From Paracamarosporium sp. OC-R06-R3 (Eukaryota > Ascomycota > Dothideomycetes > Pleosporales > Didymosphaeriaceae): a stretch of 64,000 nucleotides of DNA. Each line of letters begins with the position of its first letter. Positions within the stretch are counted from its first letter, which is position 1. Shown piece by piece: positions 1-11,259 of this stretch. Made by a program: the position numbers and the translations under genes. The notes beneath the pieces are model-generated. The model had not been told where the DNA came from and did no database searches. It saw nothing but the letters and a program-made list of their open reading frames with translations. The DNA lies in the NCBI GenBank assembly GCA_019828545.1, contig JACVRA010000135.1:124001-188000 (forward strand), in the 5' to 3' direction.

Positions 1-903
1 CAGATCTCGCGAACACGTCGTCTAGCATTTGGACACGGGCCCCAAAACAATGATTACCTCCGCCGAGTCGGCGAGTACATGGCCTACTTCACTATCCCTC
101 GCATTGAAGACGATACAAGATATGCACAGTGGTTCGTAACGTCCCGGCACGAAGTGAATATGTCCCAGCTAACTTCATACCTACGAGTCTAGGTATTGCA
201 CGACTGGAGGCCGACTGGTGGTCACACGACCTTCACCGTACAATGACACGCGTGCTTTTATTGGTGTAGTTGATTGGGATCTTAAGCGCTTTGATGAGAT
301 TGACGATGCGTTGAAGAAGAGAGACGAAGATAGGGCAAAGAAGTGGCTAGCCAAAGAATTTGAAAGCGCAGGATGGCAGAGCAAAAGGGTCTTGGAAGGC
401 ATGAAGACGGCGGAAGACTTTTACGTGCAAGAGATAGTGCAAGTGAAGATGGGGGAGGAAGGTTTCGCAAAGGGCAGGGTTGCGCTATTGGGGGATGCAG
501 GATATTGCCCTTCGCCACTTTCAGGCATGGTAAGTATCCGTTCTTTCACCCGTTGGAAAGAAGACTGACTCCGCAGGGTACTGCTCTTGCCATGGTGGGC
601 TCGTATGTACTCGCCGGTGAGATAGCAAGCTCGCCATCGAACATCCCTCTAGCACTAGAACGATACGTCACGACCCTGCGGCCATATTCGGACCAGTGCC
701 AGAAGCTTTTCCCTGGGATGCCTCAAGTTGGGATCCCACAGTCAAAGTGGGGTGTGAAGGCTATAGGCTTCCTCGTAACTTTCCTCACATCTTCCCTATG
801 GCAGTACATCGGACCTTGGGTGAAATGGGTATTGCCGAATGACTTTCAAAGAGATAAGTGGAAGCTTCCGAAACAATACCCGGGGATGTCTGTTGGGTTG
901 TGA
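1..903 (+). CDS. FAD-dependent monooxygenase, 5' end cut by the window
   Basis: C-terminal part of a flavoprotein monooxygenase of the PHBH/TetX-like FAD-binding family, which uses NAD(P)H and O2 to hydroxylate small aromatic or polyketide-like molecules. Exons are <1-131, 193-529 and 577-903; both introns have GT..AG ends and the frame stays open. The second FAD-binding (GD) motif is clear: GDAGYCPSPLSGMGTALAM is formed across the 530-576 intron, followed by the usual long helix SYVLAGEIA. A Trp/Phe-rich C-terminal stretch (about 50 residues) could lie on a membrane. The N-terminal Rossmann GxGxxG lies outside the window. No biosynthetic core gene is visible next to it, so the substrate cannot be inferred. 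Confidence 0.88.
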
Positions 904-1220
904 TTTTATGAGAGTTTAGATTAATATGTATTATCTTTTTTGATCACTCTAATGTGGGCGCGTAGGGCATCCCAAACACGGTTTTACTACGCTCTCGAGC
1001 TGTTTCCTCATACCTAAATCTAATGATTACATCAATTAAAATCACGTCCATGAACAAGCAATCTGTTATGTTTGGAGCTACACGTGCATTTTGGTGCACG
1101 CCGTTCATTCGACCCTCTAATAGTACCTTAGTACCTAGCCTAGTGCTACTAGATTGATTGATATAACCAAGATACTTGATCTCATCGTCCCCAAACTCCT
1201 TATTGCGAATGTCGTCGCAT

Positions 1221-2139
1221 TTAATTCGCAGCAGTCCACAACGCCGGCCCAGGAATAGTGTAAGAAGTAGGGCTGTTATACAAGTTGAACAAAATCCCCG
1301 GGTCGGTCCTCTTGTATAGAGACGTACCAGCAACACCGCTAGTAGGCGCTACAGACCCACTACCCGAGACCTTAAGGTTCAAGCACTGAGGGTATATCTG
1401 CGCGCCGTTGTCGCTGCCTGCGCCATGAAGTGCGATTATCTCGTGGCGGACTACGTAGTTGCCTGCCTTTAGGTTCTTGGGGATCACGGTAGATGCGGTG
1501 AAGCTGTTCTTGATGAGGTTGTCTGAAGCCCAGGTGCCAGAGCCGCCGGGTGTGATAAGACCAGCTTGGGAGATCTTGGACCACTTTAGGGAGGAGGGGC
1601 TGAGAGATGTGCATTCGCCTAAGTCCGGATGTATTAGCGCTCTACTTATAATACTTCCAAAGACAACTTACCGTTGCATGGGGCGATATAGTTGATGATA
1701 GGGCCCTTGTGGCTGTCAGGCCAAGTGCTGGGTGGTGTCAGTTGAGTGCGTAGTGAAAAGGGTGAGAGCAACATCTTACTTCCAGATGAAGTCTATGGTG
1801 TCTCCAGCCTTGACATCAACGTAAGCCTGACCTGCTTGAGCGCTCTTATGGCAATTGATGTCGGCGGTGGTAAAGGCATCAGGCGAAACGAAGCCGTTGT
1901 CTTGATTCAGCGAATCCCAGCCGGCCGTAACAGGGCGTGCTTGACCATTCTGAACATAATAGTACCAGACAGGGTCAGAGCCTTTAGTCACCGCCCCATT
2001 ATCACGGACGCTCGTGACAAAGCCTTGAAATTGATTAGTGGTGCTGCATCAGGCAAGCCAAAGCTCGGGTGGGCATACCGTGTGCAGAAGCAGTTTCAAA
2101 AATAGCCGCCGCGGCGGTAAGGAGAGCGATCGTGTACAT
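1221..2139 (-). CDS. AA9 lytic polysaccharide monooxygenase, single domain, secreted
   Basis: Copper enzyme that cleaves cellulose or hemicellulose oxidatively outside the cell. Exons (minus): 2139-2079, 2023-1780, 1727-1672, 1618-1221; all phases close, 252 residues. A 19-residue signal peptide ends just before His20, which becomes the N-terminal His1 of the copper histidine brace (start HGFV). The second copper His is His108 in TWPDSHKGP. The axial Tyr196 and its partner Gln194 are in the AQIYPQC motif, and HEIIALH precedes it. The protein stops right after the catalytic domain: no CBM1 and no linker. Lying upstream on the same strand is a GH16 gene, so both could serve wall-polysaccharide degradation. 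A TATA-like element and a cluster of CreA-type sites lie upstream. Confidence 0.95.
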
Positions 2140-2209
2140 TCTGAGCTCGTATGAGAAAGTATGAGGCAGATTGTTGATGCAGGAGAAGGAAATGATATTC
2201 ACTCAGCTC

Positions 2210-2215
2210 TTTATA
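2210..2215 (-). promoter_or_regulatory. TATA-like element of the AA9 gene
   Basis: TATAAA on the minus strand, 71 bp before the AA9 start codon, in an otherwise non-coding stretch. Position and sequence fit a core promoter element; no transcript data are available. Confidence 0.45.
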
Positions 2216-2543
2216 GTACAGTGCTCATGGTTTCGGACACTTGAATTCTATCCTGGCTCATGGCTGCACACTTCTTGGAATGGAAAATTCTAGACATTTG
2301 CACAAGAAAAATGAAGCGCATTTGTATCACGAGGCATCCCGTCATTTGGTCTTTGCGCGAATCAGCATCTCCTCGATGTCCCAAAGCAAGTTTGCCATGA
2401 AGCTTGGCATTCCTGGAGCAGCTTAGGTGCGACTGTACAACGCTCAGCCCCGGAATTTATGGTGTAGTGGATCGTTAGTATTTCCGCAGATATTACAGAG
2501 CCGCACATGTGTTGGTGGAAGTTTGGTGATTATGTCGTGCGAC

Positions 2544-2603
2544 GCGGGGTGCAGGGGTACCTACCGGGGAACCCGGGTGGCCGGTTAATCTATTTTTCTG
2601 GGG
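2544..2603. promoter_or_regulatory. Cluster of three CreA/Cre1-type (SYGGRG) motifs
   Basis: GCGGGG at 2544, CCGGGG at 2564 and CTGGGG at 2598 fit the SYGGRG consensus of the carbon catabolite repressor CreA, within 60 bp and about 405-460 bp before the AA9 start. CreA repression of AA9 genes is well known in ascomycetes; binding here is inference, since six-base degenerate motifs are common by chance. Confidence 0.3.
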
Positions 2604-3117
2604 GTTTAGGGTTGTAATTTAGAGAAGCCGAGTGTGGAGTCATTGTGGCGTCTAAGGCGTGATACAGCTGTATAGATCGTGACCATAACGATACTTGGGT
2701 CAAGAGAAGAGGGAAGGTGGTAACCTTAAAGTCGGTCGACGGCAGAAACGGCGCGTCACTGGGCAAGATGGATCGACGTAGAATTTGGACAGAACTCGGC
2801 AGTCAAGCCGGATGCCGGGCCGGTTCGTTGGTAATCATCGTACTGGGTCCCCTTGAGGTGTGGGAGGCGCCGGGCTAGCAGCTAGGCAATGTCTAAGGCT
2901 CAAAACAGAAACGCCTTTCAGAATGTCGTAGGGCTTTAGTGCGTATAAGGGGGTTCATGACCTATGGTGGTTTTGAAGTTTCAGGGAACAGCGATGGAGA
3001 GTATGAGCAGGCAAGCACAATTAGCTGGACATTGAGGACATATTGATAATCGACCACGACAAAAAAGGGCGTGATAAGGATACCAAAAGGATGCAACTAT
3101 CTCAGTTGTGTACACCT

Positions 3118-3966
3118 TCATATAGTCGTCACTTCCAGGTTGCGAACCGAATACGTGGTATCTGCTTTCATTAGCGATGCATACTCCACATTTGCACATA
3201 GACTCACTCGAAGATGGACCGGGACTGCCACTACTACCCTCCATTTGAAGGTTGATGATCCTGTACAAGTTAGTATAGCTACCCTTTCCATTGTGCTGCT
3301 CTCAAAGCTCGAAGAGACTTACAGATATAATGGCTTCCCGACATAATCCTTTCCATAATGCGTGGTCACCTCCACTCCATTCAACCAATACTTAACCTGC
3401 GCATCCTTCCCGTTCCCTCTATCTCTGACCTGACACTTTATGTCATGGAAGCTCCCCGGATCAGCGTAGTCCACATCTTTCCATTGCAGCACACTGCTTG
3501 TGTTGAAAGTATTGAAGCTAATCTTGCCGCTGCCTTTCCACTCCGCCATGTCGATCTCTGGTGGCCATCCATTGACAGCCGTGAGCCAGAAAGCAGGCCA
3601 TGTCCCCTTTGTCGTGGTTGCTTGGAAGTTGCCGGAGAATATGAAGCCACCACCCGAGGGAATGGTGAAGTGTTGTTTTGCGAAGATAGCGCCGGAGAGG
3701 TAGTTGATAGGGATTTGCTTGCCGCCGTGAGTAGCAGGTGGTTGGCCGGAGACTTTCTGTGCAGTCAAGGTGAGGGTACCAGCTGACGGGATCACCGCAT
3801 GGGAAGGGGCCATGCGTGCGCCGCCATTGTGGTCAGTGCCCCAGGGATAGTTATAGGAGAAGTATTGCGTGAGCGAACTCGTGGAATCGAAGACGGTTTT
3901 CGGAATAAGTGTTGTAGCGGATGATAGCCCAACCACAAGGGCTACGGGTAGAGAGATAAGATGCAT
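3118..3966 (-). CDS. GH16 family endo-beta-glucanase/transglycosylase, secreted
   Basis: Secreted beta-jelly-roll glycoside hydrolase of family 16 acting on beta-1,3(4)-glucans or related wall polymers. Exons (minus): 3966-3323, 3260-3208, 3161-3118; 246 residues. The start at 3966 gives a clean signal peptide (MHLISLPVALVVGLSSA); an in-frame ATG further upstream would bury it. The catalytic motif is PPEIDMAEW, with nucleophile Glu137, Asp139 and acid/base Glu142 in the E-x-D-x-x-E pattern. The end of the fold, LIINLQMEGSSGSPGP, is assembled across the two introns. There is no GPI signal and no binding module, so a soluble extracellular enzyme is likely. Exact specificity (laminarinase versus mixed-linkage glucanase or lectin-like member) cannot be told. 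Confidence 0.92.
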
Positions 3967-4385
3967 CGTGAGTGCGCAAAACAGAACTACAGAGCGGAAA
4001 GAAGCCCTAAGAGCGTGCTCAGCCTGGGATCCAGGGAGCATATAGCCTTTAGTCGTGGCCACCAAGTTCGATCTCCACATATTGCTCCTGTATGAACAAA
4101 TTTGTTTCGGTTGGTGGAATGGTTGTTTCTATTACCGTAGACTGGTTCCGTATAGACAAGATCTGGGGAACCTGGTCACTTGTTGCCACATGCACCAATA
4201 AGCGACGCACGCTTCGCCAAAATAGGACGCAACCTAATTTATTTTAAACATCGGGATTAAGAAGAATCGTGTGAGGGGGATTTTTGGCGGGTCTCTAAAC
4301 AGCTAGATGCAATTTTGGTATTAAAGTCTTGGTAAATTAGGACACGGCGCCAACAAGCGCAATCCAGTTGGAGCCAAGCTTAGCT
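3967..4385. other. Intergenic: GH16 promoter side, P450 3' side
   Basis: About 420 bases, AT-rich near 4230-4260. I see no gene; it holds the GH16 upstream region and the end of the neighbouring P450 transcript. Confidence 0.55.
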
Positions 4386-6146
4386 TCAGGATCTATTGGA
4401 AAGACGTACGTGCACCGGATACTCTTTACACGGCGTCCCTCCCACTCCTTGATTTCCCGATATCCACGCCTTGCTCCCAAGAACCTCGCCATCCTCCTCA
4501 GTATAGGCAGGCTCAAAACTGAACTCCCGCAATGTCATTACCAAGACCAACTTCAATTCGATGAGGGCAAGCGCTTGACCGATACAATTTCGACTTCCAT
4601 GCTCAAATGGTCGCCAGGCTCCTTTAGTGGGATATAAGCGATCGCCTTCTTTTGCAAGCCAACGATCCGGAATAAAACTTTCGGGCTCTGGCCAGTACTT
4701 TTCATTCAGATGCATAGCTGTATGGTTTGTCCATATTTTGATACCAGCGGTTGGAAACAATTTGCCAGAATCATCTGGAACACAAACTTCGGGAGTGCCC
4801 ATGCGAATTCCGGAGACGGGAGGATATAACCGTAATGTTTCCTTGATCACAGCTAGAGTGTAGGGCAGCTGATTGAGACGTTCTGGTTCCTGCTGAACGA
4901 TGCTCTCGATGTGTGACGTTGAGATGTCAGTACCGAAGACCGCGTCATGCTCAGCCCTGATACGTGCCAAATATTCCGGATGTGTGGCGAGACTATGAAT
5001 GCACATGCATATTGTTGTGCTTGATGTCTCGTGTCCTGCTACCATAAAAATGATTAGATTACTCAGCAAAGAAGATTTGAAATTGGGGTCTAGGCGATCA
5101 GACGATGCACCGCTCTTATGAGCGTCACTAATATACGCTTCGAGAGCTGCAGGGAGCAACGCCTTTGCTTTTGTCTTATCCTTCGTAGTAGCTTTCACTT
5201 CTGCGAAGCGCTTCTCAATAACTGCGCCAATATGTTTCTTGAAGAGACGATTGTTGTTCCACAGGATGAAAGGCCGCTTAGGGTTGAGCATGGTCCAGGG
5301 CTCAACAATGGGAGAGAAGCTTATCCATTTGGCTTGGCTCCGGATGGTGGCAGCAATCGGGTGATCTCTGTGCTGATGGCCTAGGGGCTCGCCACTATTT
5401 CTGGTTAGTACTGGGACTAGTGGACGATAGTGGGTACAATGGCAACTAGTGAAGCATGGGAAGAATGTGCGTACATGAAGTCGACTTACAAAGAAATTCT
5501 TCCAACCACATCAATTGTGAGCCGCGAGGCGAGAGGTTCCAAATGGATCATCTTGCCTTCTCTTACGACTTCTCGTAGCTTCTCGCAGAAAATTGACACT
5601 TCGCTTGCAACTGTCGGTGCTAGTTGAGTGAGGTATGTGATGCTGAAACTAGGGTTGAACAACACCCTCCACTGCTTCCACTGGTCTTCTGGCATGGTCA
5701 TCATACTGGAACCCGCACAAAGTGTATTCAGCGGTCCATTGACGTCATCTGGTTTTAAAAGACTGTGGCTGTACTTTTGAATTGCGTTAGCAGCAGTGGG
5801 CGTGCTAATGACCAGGAGTGGCAGGCTGGAGGGCCATGTATCAATGATGAAGACACCATTAGTGAAAGGTTTTCCAAGGGCTGCTACTCCGTAGTCATGG
5901 TTTGCTGTAGCGGGGAAAGATTTCTGAGCTTGGGCCATCTGCGGAAGATGACCCCATACAAAACTGTGTTCGGCTGGCATGTCCTGAGATCAATTGTCAG
6001 CTTCGTAGAAGAGACAGGTGGTAGCAGCGCACCAATCCAGCTTTCTGGAGCCTTCGGATCATCAGCCGGTTTTGCCTAAGCTTGAGCACAAAGTAGCCAA
6101 GAAGAGCAACCAGCAGCGCTAGGACTGCAAGACCCGTGGACGCCAT
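4386..6146 (-). CDS. Cytochrome P450 monooxygenase
   Basis: Membrane-anchored microsomal P450. Exons (minus): 6146-6033, 5983-5490, 5400-4386; 540 residues, the usual length. The start at 6146 gives an N-terminal anchor (STGLAVLALLVALLGYFVL) followed by basic residues. Hallmarks: I-helix oxygen-binding AGHETSST at about 324-331, K-helix KETLRLYPP with Glu390 and Arg393, and the heme loop FEHGSRNCIGQ with the cysteine ligand at about 475. The PERF-region arginine is present in FIPDRW. The sequence style resembles fungal P450s near CYP52/CYP4-like or stcS-type monooxygenases; I cannot assign a subfamily or substrate. It reads the same way as the GH16 gene downstream of it. Confidence 0.93.
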
Positions 6147-7133
6147 CGGAACGTAGTTTAATGGTCTAAGGTGTGCAGTAGCCACAGAAGGGGCTTTGGT
6201 TGGCTGCTCCTCAGCAGAATACGAAGAGATATTCAAATTGACACAAAAGCTGGTGCAAACCGAAAGGATTGTGTGCGACGACAAGAGTTGCTTTTATGTG
6301 AAAAGGGCGGCACAGCTGGCGATGCTGTGGAGGTTCGACAAATCAGCGCTAGCATCCCTCAGCGAAACTGACACCCAATGCGGACACAGCGCTGGTCTAA
6401 TCCTTTGCCCTAAAACTCTTAGAACGCGTGTTTCTATTGGATGGTCTCCCTGCACTCAAGTGTGCGAGGAGAATCGCTACTTGCGTGTCGCGATGAGGAG
6501 CGATAACCGGCTGCGAGGGATGCGTGGCTCTCGACCGCACGTGCGACTGTTCCAGCGGGAAGGACGAGGCGAGCGCCTGCGAACCCTTGGTGCCCGCTGC
6601 AACGGAGATGGAAGCGGGATGGAATCGCAAATGGAGACGGACCGACATGCAGGAGAGGCGGAGTCTCGACGGCGTATGGATGGCATGTAGGAGACATGCC
6701 CTGGGCGGCGCACACCTTGCTTGTTTCGGCCTAGCCCGCTCATGTACGGATCGCCCTTTCACTCGATACCCCTGCGCTCATCTTCACGTCCGTCAGCCTC
6801 GCCATGTGCCGCCTGCTCAGAAGTAATCCTTGCCCCCACGGCGCATTCCATCTGGACGCCCCCTCGATGCAGGGAGACCAGTTCTGATGCACCTGGGGTT
6901 GTCCGCGGGCTACGGACAAGCCGTTTCCTGCCACATTTAGCGATTCAGTGCCGACCGTGCGCTCTCGGTAGTTTCACTTGGATGCCCTACATCTGAAGGC
7001 CGTAGGTGATCAAAGTATGAATGATGAACCTGCTCTTTGCCTCCAATATGCCAAACACTACACTCTCATGACCTTCATCAATGTCTGCTTGTATTGAGAA
7101 TCACGTCACGCTTTAATTATCCATCGTAGAAAC
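6147..7133. other. Intergenic, GC-rich, open in several frames on both strands
   Basis: Between the P450 start (minus) and the first rhodopsin-like gene (plus), so it acts as a divergent promoter region. From about 6400 to 6990 several frames on both strands lack stops because of high G+C, but none has a recognisable domain or intron pattern. It contains a 10-bp perfect palindrome with a central CACGTG at 6536-6545. Confidence 0.5.
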
Positions 7134-8316
7134 ATGTCGTCCGAATCATCAGCCTATACTCACGGGCTTCTGGTAGGTACTCGCAAATGAAGAGGCTTCA
7201 GGATCGATCTTTACTGACCGATGCAAGATCACCACTTGGCTGGTGACAGCATTGTCCACCATTTCACTAGGCGCTCGTCTCTATACTCGATATTGGCGCT
7301 TCTCAAAGTTTTACTGGGACGACCTGTTCGTTGTTCTAGCCTGGATGTTCTCCGTAAGTCTTTTCCCGTCACAAACAATCCACGTCAATGCATAATCTTA
7401 CAACTCGTCCAGATACCCATGGCGGCACAAGTCACTATTGCCTCCAAACACAACACAGTACTGAACTCCAAAACATTTTATCAGAGCCAGTTTTTAAGTC
7501 GGCCCATCACTCAGCTCTTCTTTTACAACGCCCTATGGGCTATTAAGATATCATTTCTGATCTTCTTCCGTCGCATCGGCGTCGTCGCTCTACCGGCGGT
7601 CAAAAGATATTGGACCATTGTCTGCACGCTCACCATTGCGGCCTACTTCGGTGGATGGCTATTAAACCCTTACGACTGCTGGGTTAAGAGAGGCGTGTCA
7701 GCGTGTGACCGCGATCCTGGTGTGGCCAAATTCACACCGATTGCATTGTCATTTGCAACTGCTTTCGACGTCATCACTGACTGTCTCATTGTCGCGATTC
7801 CTTTCGCGATTCTTTCCCACATGAAACTCTCTTTGCGCCAAAAGGTCATCCTCTATTCTATCTTCTCTTTCGAGCTTGTCACAATGCTCGTTGCTATTGT
7901 TCGTGTCATCATCTCCGCCCGCGGATTCTCCAAAGACAAGATGTTTCAAATCACCCTGCTTCTATTTCTCTCACATATTGAGGCTAATACAGGTAAGCGC
8001 TCTTACTTCTTATACCGAAAGCACCAGCTCTAAGATCTGTATAGCCATCATTGTCGCGTGCGCTGGTACCCTGCGCAGCCTCTTCACTCAGAAAGACGAC
8101 CGTTCGGGAACCCCCATGCCGTGGGACAGCCGACCTCCTAACAACGATATCGTACGGCCGAAGCAAGCCAATACGGCTTTTAACACGAAACACTCTACGA
8201 GGAAAGCCTCAGACGAGGAAGTGGCCCTTACAAGCTCGAATCACACCCGCCAGCCGTCGAAGCCATTCGAAACAGACATACCGATCGATCTTGGTGAACT
8301 TTTAAAGAAGCCCTGA
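7134..8316 (+). CDS. Fungal rhodopsin-like 7-TM integral membrane protein (PF20684 type), copy 1
   Basis: Polytopic membrane protein of the large fungal family once called PTH11-like/rhodopsin domain proteins. Exons: 7134-7172, 7228-7353, 7413-7992, 8045-8316; 338 residues. Family marks: GARLYTRYW followed by FYWDDLFVVLAW after helix 1, FFYNALWAIKISFLIFFRR in helix 3, a Cys-containing extracellular loop (YDCWVKRGVSACD), FDVITDCLIVAIPFAIL, and EANTAIIVACAGTLR made across the last intron. That join fixes the acceptor at 8044; nearer AGs break the frame. The cytosolic tail of about 75 residues is polar. It is not a retinal-binding opsin by sequence. It converges tail to tail on a second family member at 9197-10479. 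Confidence 0.9.
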
Positions 8317-9196
8317 ACTAAAATTCAATCCTCAACGTCAGATAGGATTTCCAATAAAATGAAAAAGTCATGGACCAACTTGAAGGGCATGAAGAGCTGG
8401 GCGAGCAAGGATCAAGTTGCCGGTCATACGTTATCACGCACACGTCGTATGGTCTAGACTTCCTACAAGGAAGCATCTTGTCTGCACGTGCATATAACCA
8501 TGATCGACCGGGGAAGCACGCTCTGGAGTAATCAACACAATATTGAAGTCACATGAGATGGTGCGATATACCAGTCTAGGAAGGACTACATTTGTGTCAG
8601 GAGATCGAAGTCACAGAGATAGAGGAGGCGGCTATGAATCCTAGACGAAACAGGACAGACATTGTCGTATCTAGCATGGAAGATAGGCCGTTGTATATCA
8701 ATTGGTCGCTGGAACGAGGTACTGCCCAGCATCTACAGAGAGTTAGAACATAAAAGCGGCTTCAATTGTCCTTGCCAATCTCCGCTATATCATGTAAACA
8801 GCTTTCTACGACCGTCAAGACTTAGCTCAACAGCAACGCCGGTGCGTCCCCCATCTTGCATCTGGCATGTCACTGAATTGCTAGGGCCTCGGCAGCGGTA
8901 ATTCAGCGCACACGGAAATTTTCCCACGTGTCGGGGCTAGACCAAGATATGAAGCATCTCTATTTAGTATTTACCTTGAAGAGAAGGAGGTAGAGAGCAT
9001 ACATAGCGCATAAACTATAATTATTGATTACTATTATATTGCCATGTACATGGCCGCTTTTTTATTTCCCATCGCATATTCAGAGGCAAATATTCCATGC
9101 CTTTCCTAAGTTCATTTTCGCATTAATGACCTTCCATGTAAGCGAGACTTCATATTCCAGGCTTCTCACCAAGGCTAGAGCCCGGATCCACAAATA
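8317..9196. other. Intergenic between convergent rhodopsin-like genes
   Basis: About 880 bases between two 3' ends. Short open frames only (longest about 80 codons, around 8662-8901, no domain). I see no gene. Confidence 0.55.
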
Positions 9197-10479
9197 TTAT
9201 GAACTCGATACCGTCGCTGCTTCTCCAGACCTGGTCGTCCGTGCTTCAACAAGGTCCTCTTCGGACTCCGAGGTTAGACCACCTAATACACTCCTAGTCG
9301 CAGCCGAACCGATCGTACCACCAAAATGTGTTCCCTTGGATCTCCCTGAGCCCTTCTCGCACGATAAAATATCATCCATTCTATGCGAAGCACCTTGTCT
9401 AGTCATCACATCGCCCGCTATGCGCGTCCAGAGTGGCTTGAACGCCGGCATGTTGACGGCCATGATGGCAAAGAAGAGCTCGATTGAGGAGATGATGGTA
9501 TTGATTGCGAGGGCCGGCGATGTTTGGCGGTCGCGCATTTTGCCCCAGGCGAATACCCAGAAGGCTGATGTTAGGATGGCGGTGAAGCCTGAGCTGAAGA
9601 TGGCGAGGACAGCGAGCCGACGTTTGGCGGGCATGTGGAGGGCCCAGATGGCGGGGATCGGGAGGATAAGAATATAGAGGTCTACAATAAGGTTCTTTGG
9701 TCCAATTAGCTTGGAGTAGTACCTAAGAAGGTGGGACCAGGCATACGAGTGCGACGGGAGACCAAAATGTAACCGCTGGCGACATGCACTTTGGCTGCCG
9801 GGCAGAACCGGGTAAGAAGACCTCAATTGTGGGTTGGCAGCGCAAGACAATGAGTAGTCTGTACTTAGTTAGCGAATATTACACCTAGCCTTCGTATATT
9901 GTCACTGACTCGTTTACGATGAGCACAGATGCATTCAGGGCCATTCCAAGGAATACCATGATGCGAAAATTGCCCGCTGGAGATAATTGCGTATAGAACG
10001 CAAGGAACCCAGACTTGATGGTGAAATGCGTCAGCGCGTAGATCATTTGCACAGCCAACAAAATCTGAGGATAATTAGTAAGAGCGTACAAACCGGTTTT
10101 GTAGGGTTCTCTGCACCTTTGGTATGTTAGAATTCGTCACAGGATTGCAGTTGTTTGGGCTATCTCTGAGAGCTCCCAGTTAGCTTTTCGGCCTCGCAAT
10201 AGGCTGCAAAGGATGAAGACTTACAATCCGCATCCTGCATTCATCAAGAGCTGATGCGATGCTTGCAGCGCGACGTAAAGAACCTGCAACATCCGTTAGC
10301 CGAATACTGATAATTACCAGCTAGATAGTTCATACCAACGTCGCAACCGCCAGCGTATCATCAAAACCCCATCTCCTAACCACGGATGCTCGCGAATAGA
10401 ACCTCAGCAGCAAAGATAACACCCCCAAAACGAACAACACGATGTGCAAACCCTCCGCTACGGAATGCAAGTCAGCCAT
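9197..10479 (-). CDS. Fungal rhodopsin-like 7-TM integral membrane protein (PF20684 type), copy 2
   Basis: Second member of the same membrane family. Exons (minus): 10479-10336, 10283-10225, 10110-9910, 9858-9763, 9722-9197; 341 residues with all phases closing. Family marks: LLLRFYSRASVVRRWGFDDT after helix 1, VQMIYALTHFTIKSGFLAFY in helix 3, a Cys pair (VLRCQP and PKCMSP) in the loop, then IVDLYILILPIPAIWALHMP and a helix 6 with SAFWVFAW. The last intron (9723-9762) is only 40 bp, so that junction is the least certain, but the joined segment FWYYSKLIGPKNLIVDLYI fits the family. The C-terminal tail is long and charged. Divergent from copy 1, so not a recent duplicate. Confidence 0.85.
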
Positions 10480-11259
10480 TGTTGGCGTTGTAATAGAATT
10501 TGTAGATCATATATCTATCGTGGACGGAGATTGGATAATTCCGGAAAGGGGAGCTGTGTGGTCAATTTGCGGTCCCGTGAGGCTGTAATCATCGGAGAAA
10601 TAAGCACGTGCGTAACCCCTGAGGTACATCTGTCCGTTTTTTTGTGGGAAGCCTACTTTATGGTTGTGGCTGGCAAAAGTCTTTGTTCTGCGCTCCATGG
10701 TCGTTTGTGAAGCGTGGGTTGCGTCTACCTGTATACGCGCTAATGATACAAGGGATGACCGAGCAGAGTTAGTAGAGAGAGGGGACTAATTAGGGGACGC
10801 TATTCCCAATTTTGGAAAAGGCGACGAGGACTTAAACATTGCCGCCACCATTATAGTAGGTCCATATTAGGTGTTTTGGTAGACGCATTTATTGTGAGCA
10901 CCAACAGAGTGGGGAGGACACTTACAGCTATGAGTAAGATCGAGGCTCTATGTAAGATCGGCCATGCCGGGCTTCACAGCCTCTACGGGCGCTGCCAAGA
11001 ACCGACCGTTCAGTGTGAATGACTTTAGCGAGGTACGATTGGCTGGTCGGGGTGCAAATGAGATGCTAGTACGTCTAGTACAAAAAGGAACTCCGCAGAT
11101 AGAGTGTCACCATCAAAATTGCGGGTTACGTGAGGTTGCAAGAAACGTCTTAGAATCGACAAGATATGATTGTTTCGCTCTTAGTGGTTCAAAGAGTGTA
11201 AAGATCATCTGATCAGATGACGGTGAAATCAGCGCGCCACTCGCAACTATGAACATCGA
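10480..11259. other. Intergenic: promoter of rhodopsin-like copy 2, permease 3' side
   Basis: About 780 bases without a supported gene; only short overlapping open frames. Confidence 0.55.

Larger units (their letters stand above)
2140..3117. other. Intergenic: AA9 promoter side and GH16 3' side
   Basis: About 980 bases with no credible gene. The part near 2140 is the AA9 promoter (TATA-like element, CreA-type cluster). The part near 3117 is downstream of the GH16 stop. Confidence 0.6.

Noticed and set aside
2598..2615. Telomere-like TTTAGGG in the AA9 upstream region
   Set aside because: A single unit only, no array.
6196..6690. 164-codon plus-strand open frame before the first rhodopsin-like gene
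   Set aside because: No domain, odd composition, overlapping open frames on both strands; explained by high G+C.
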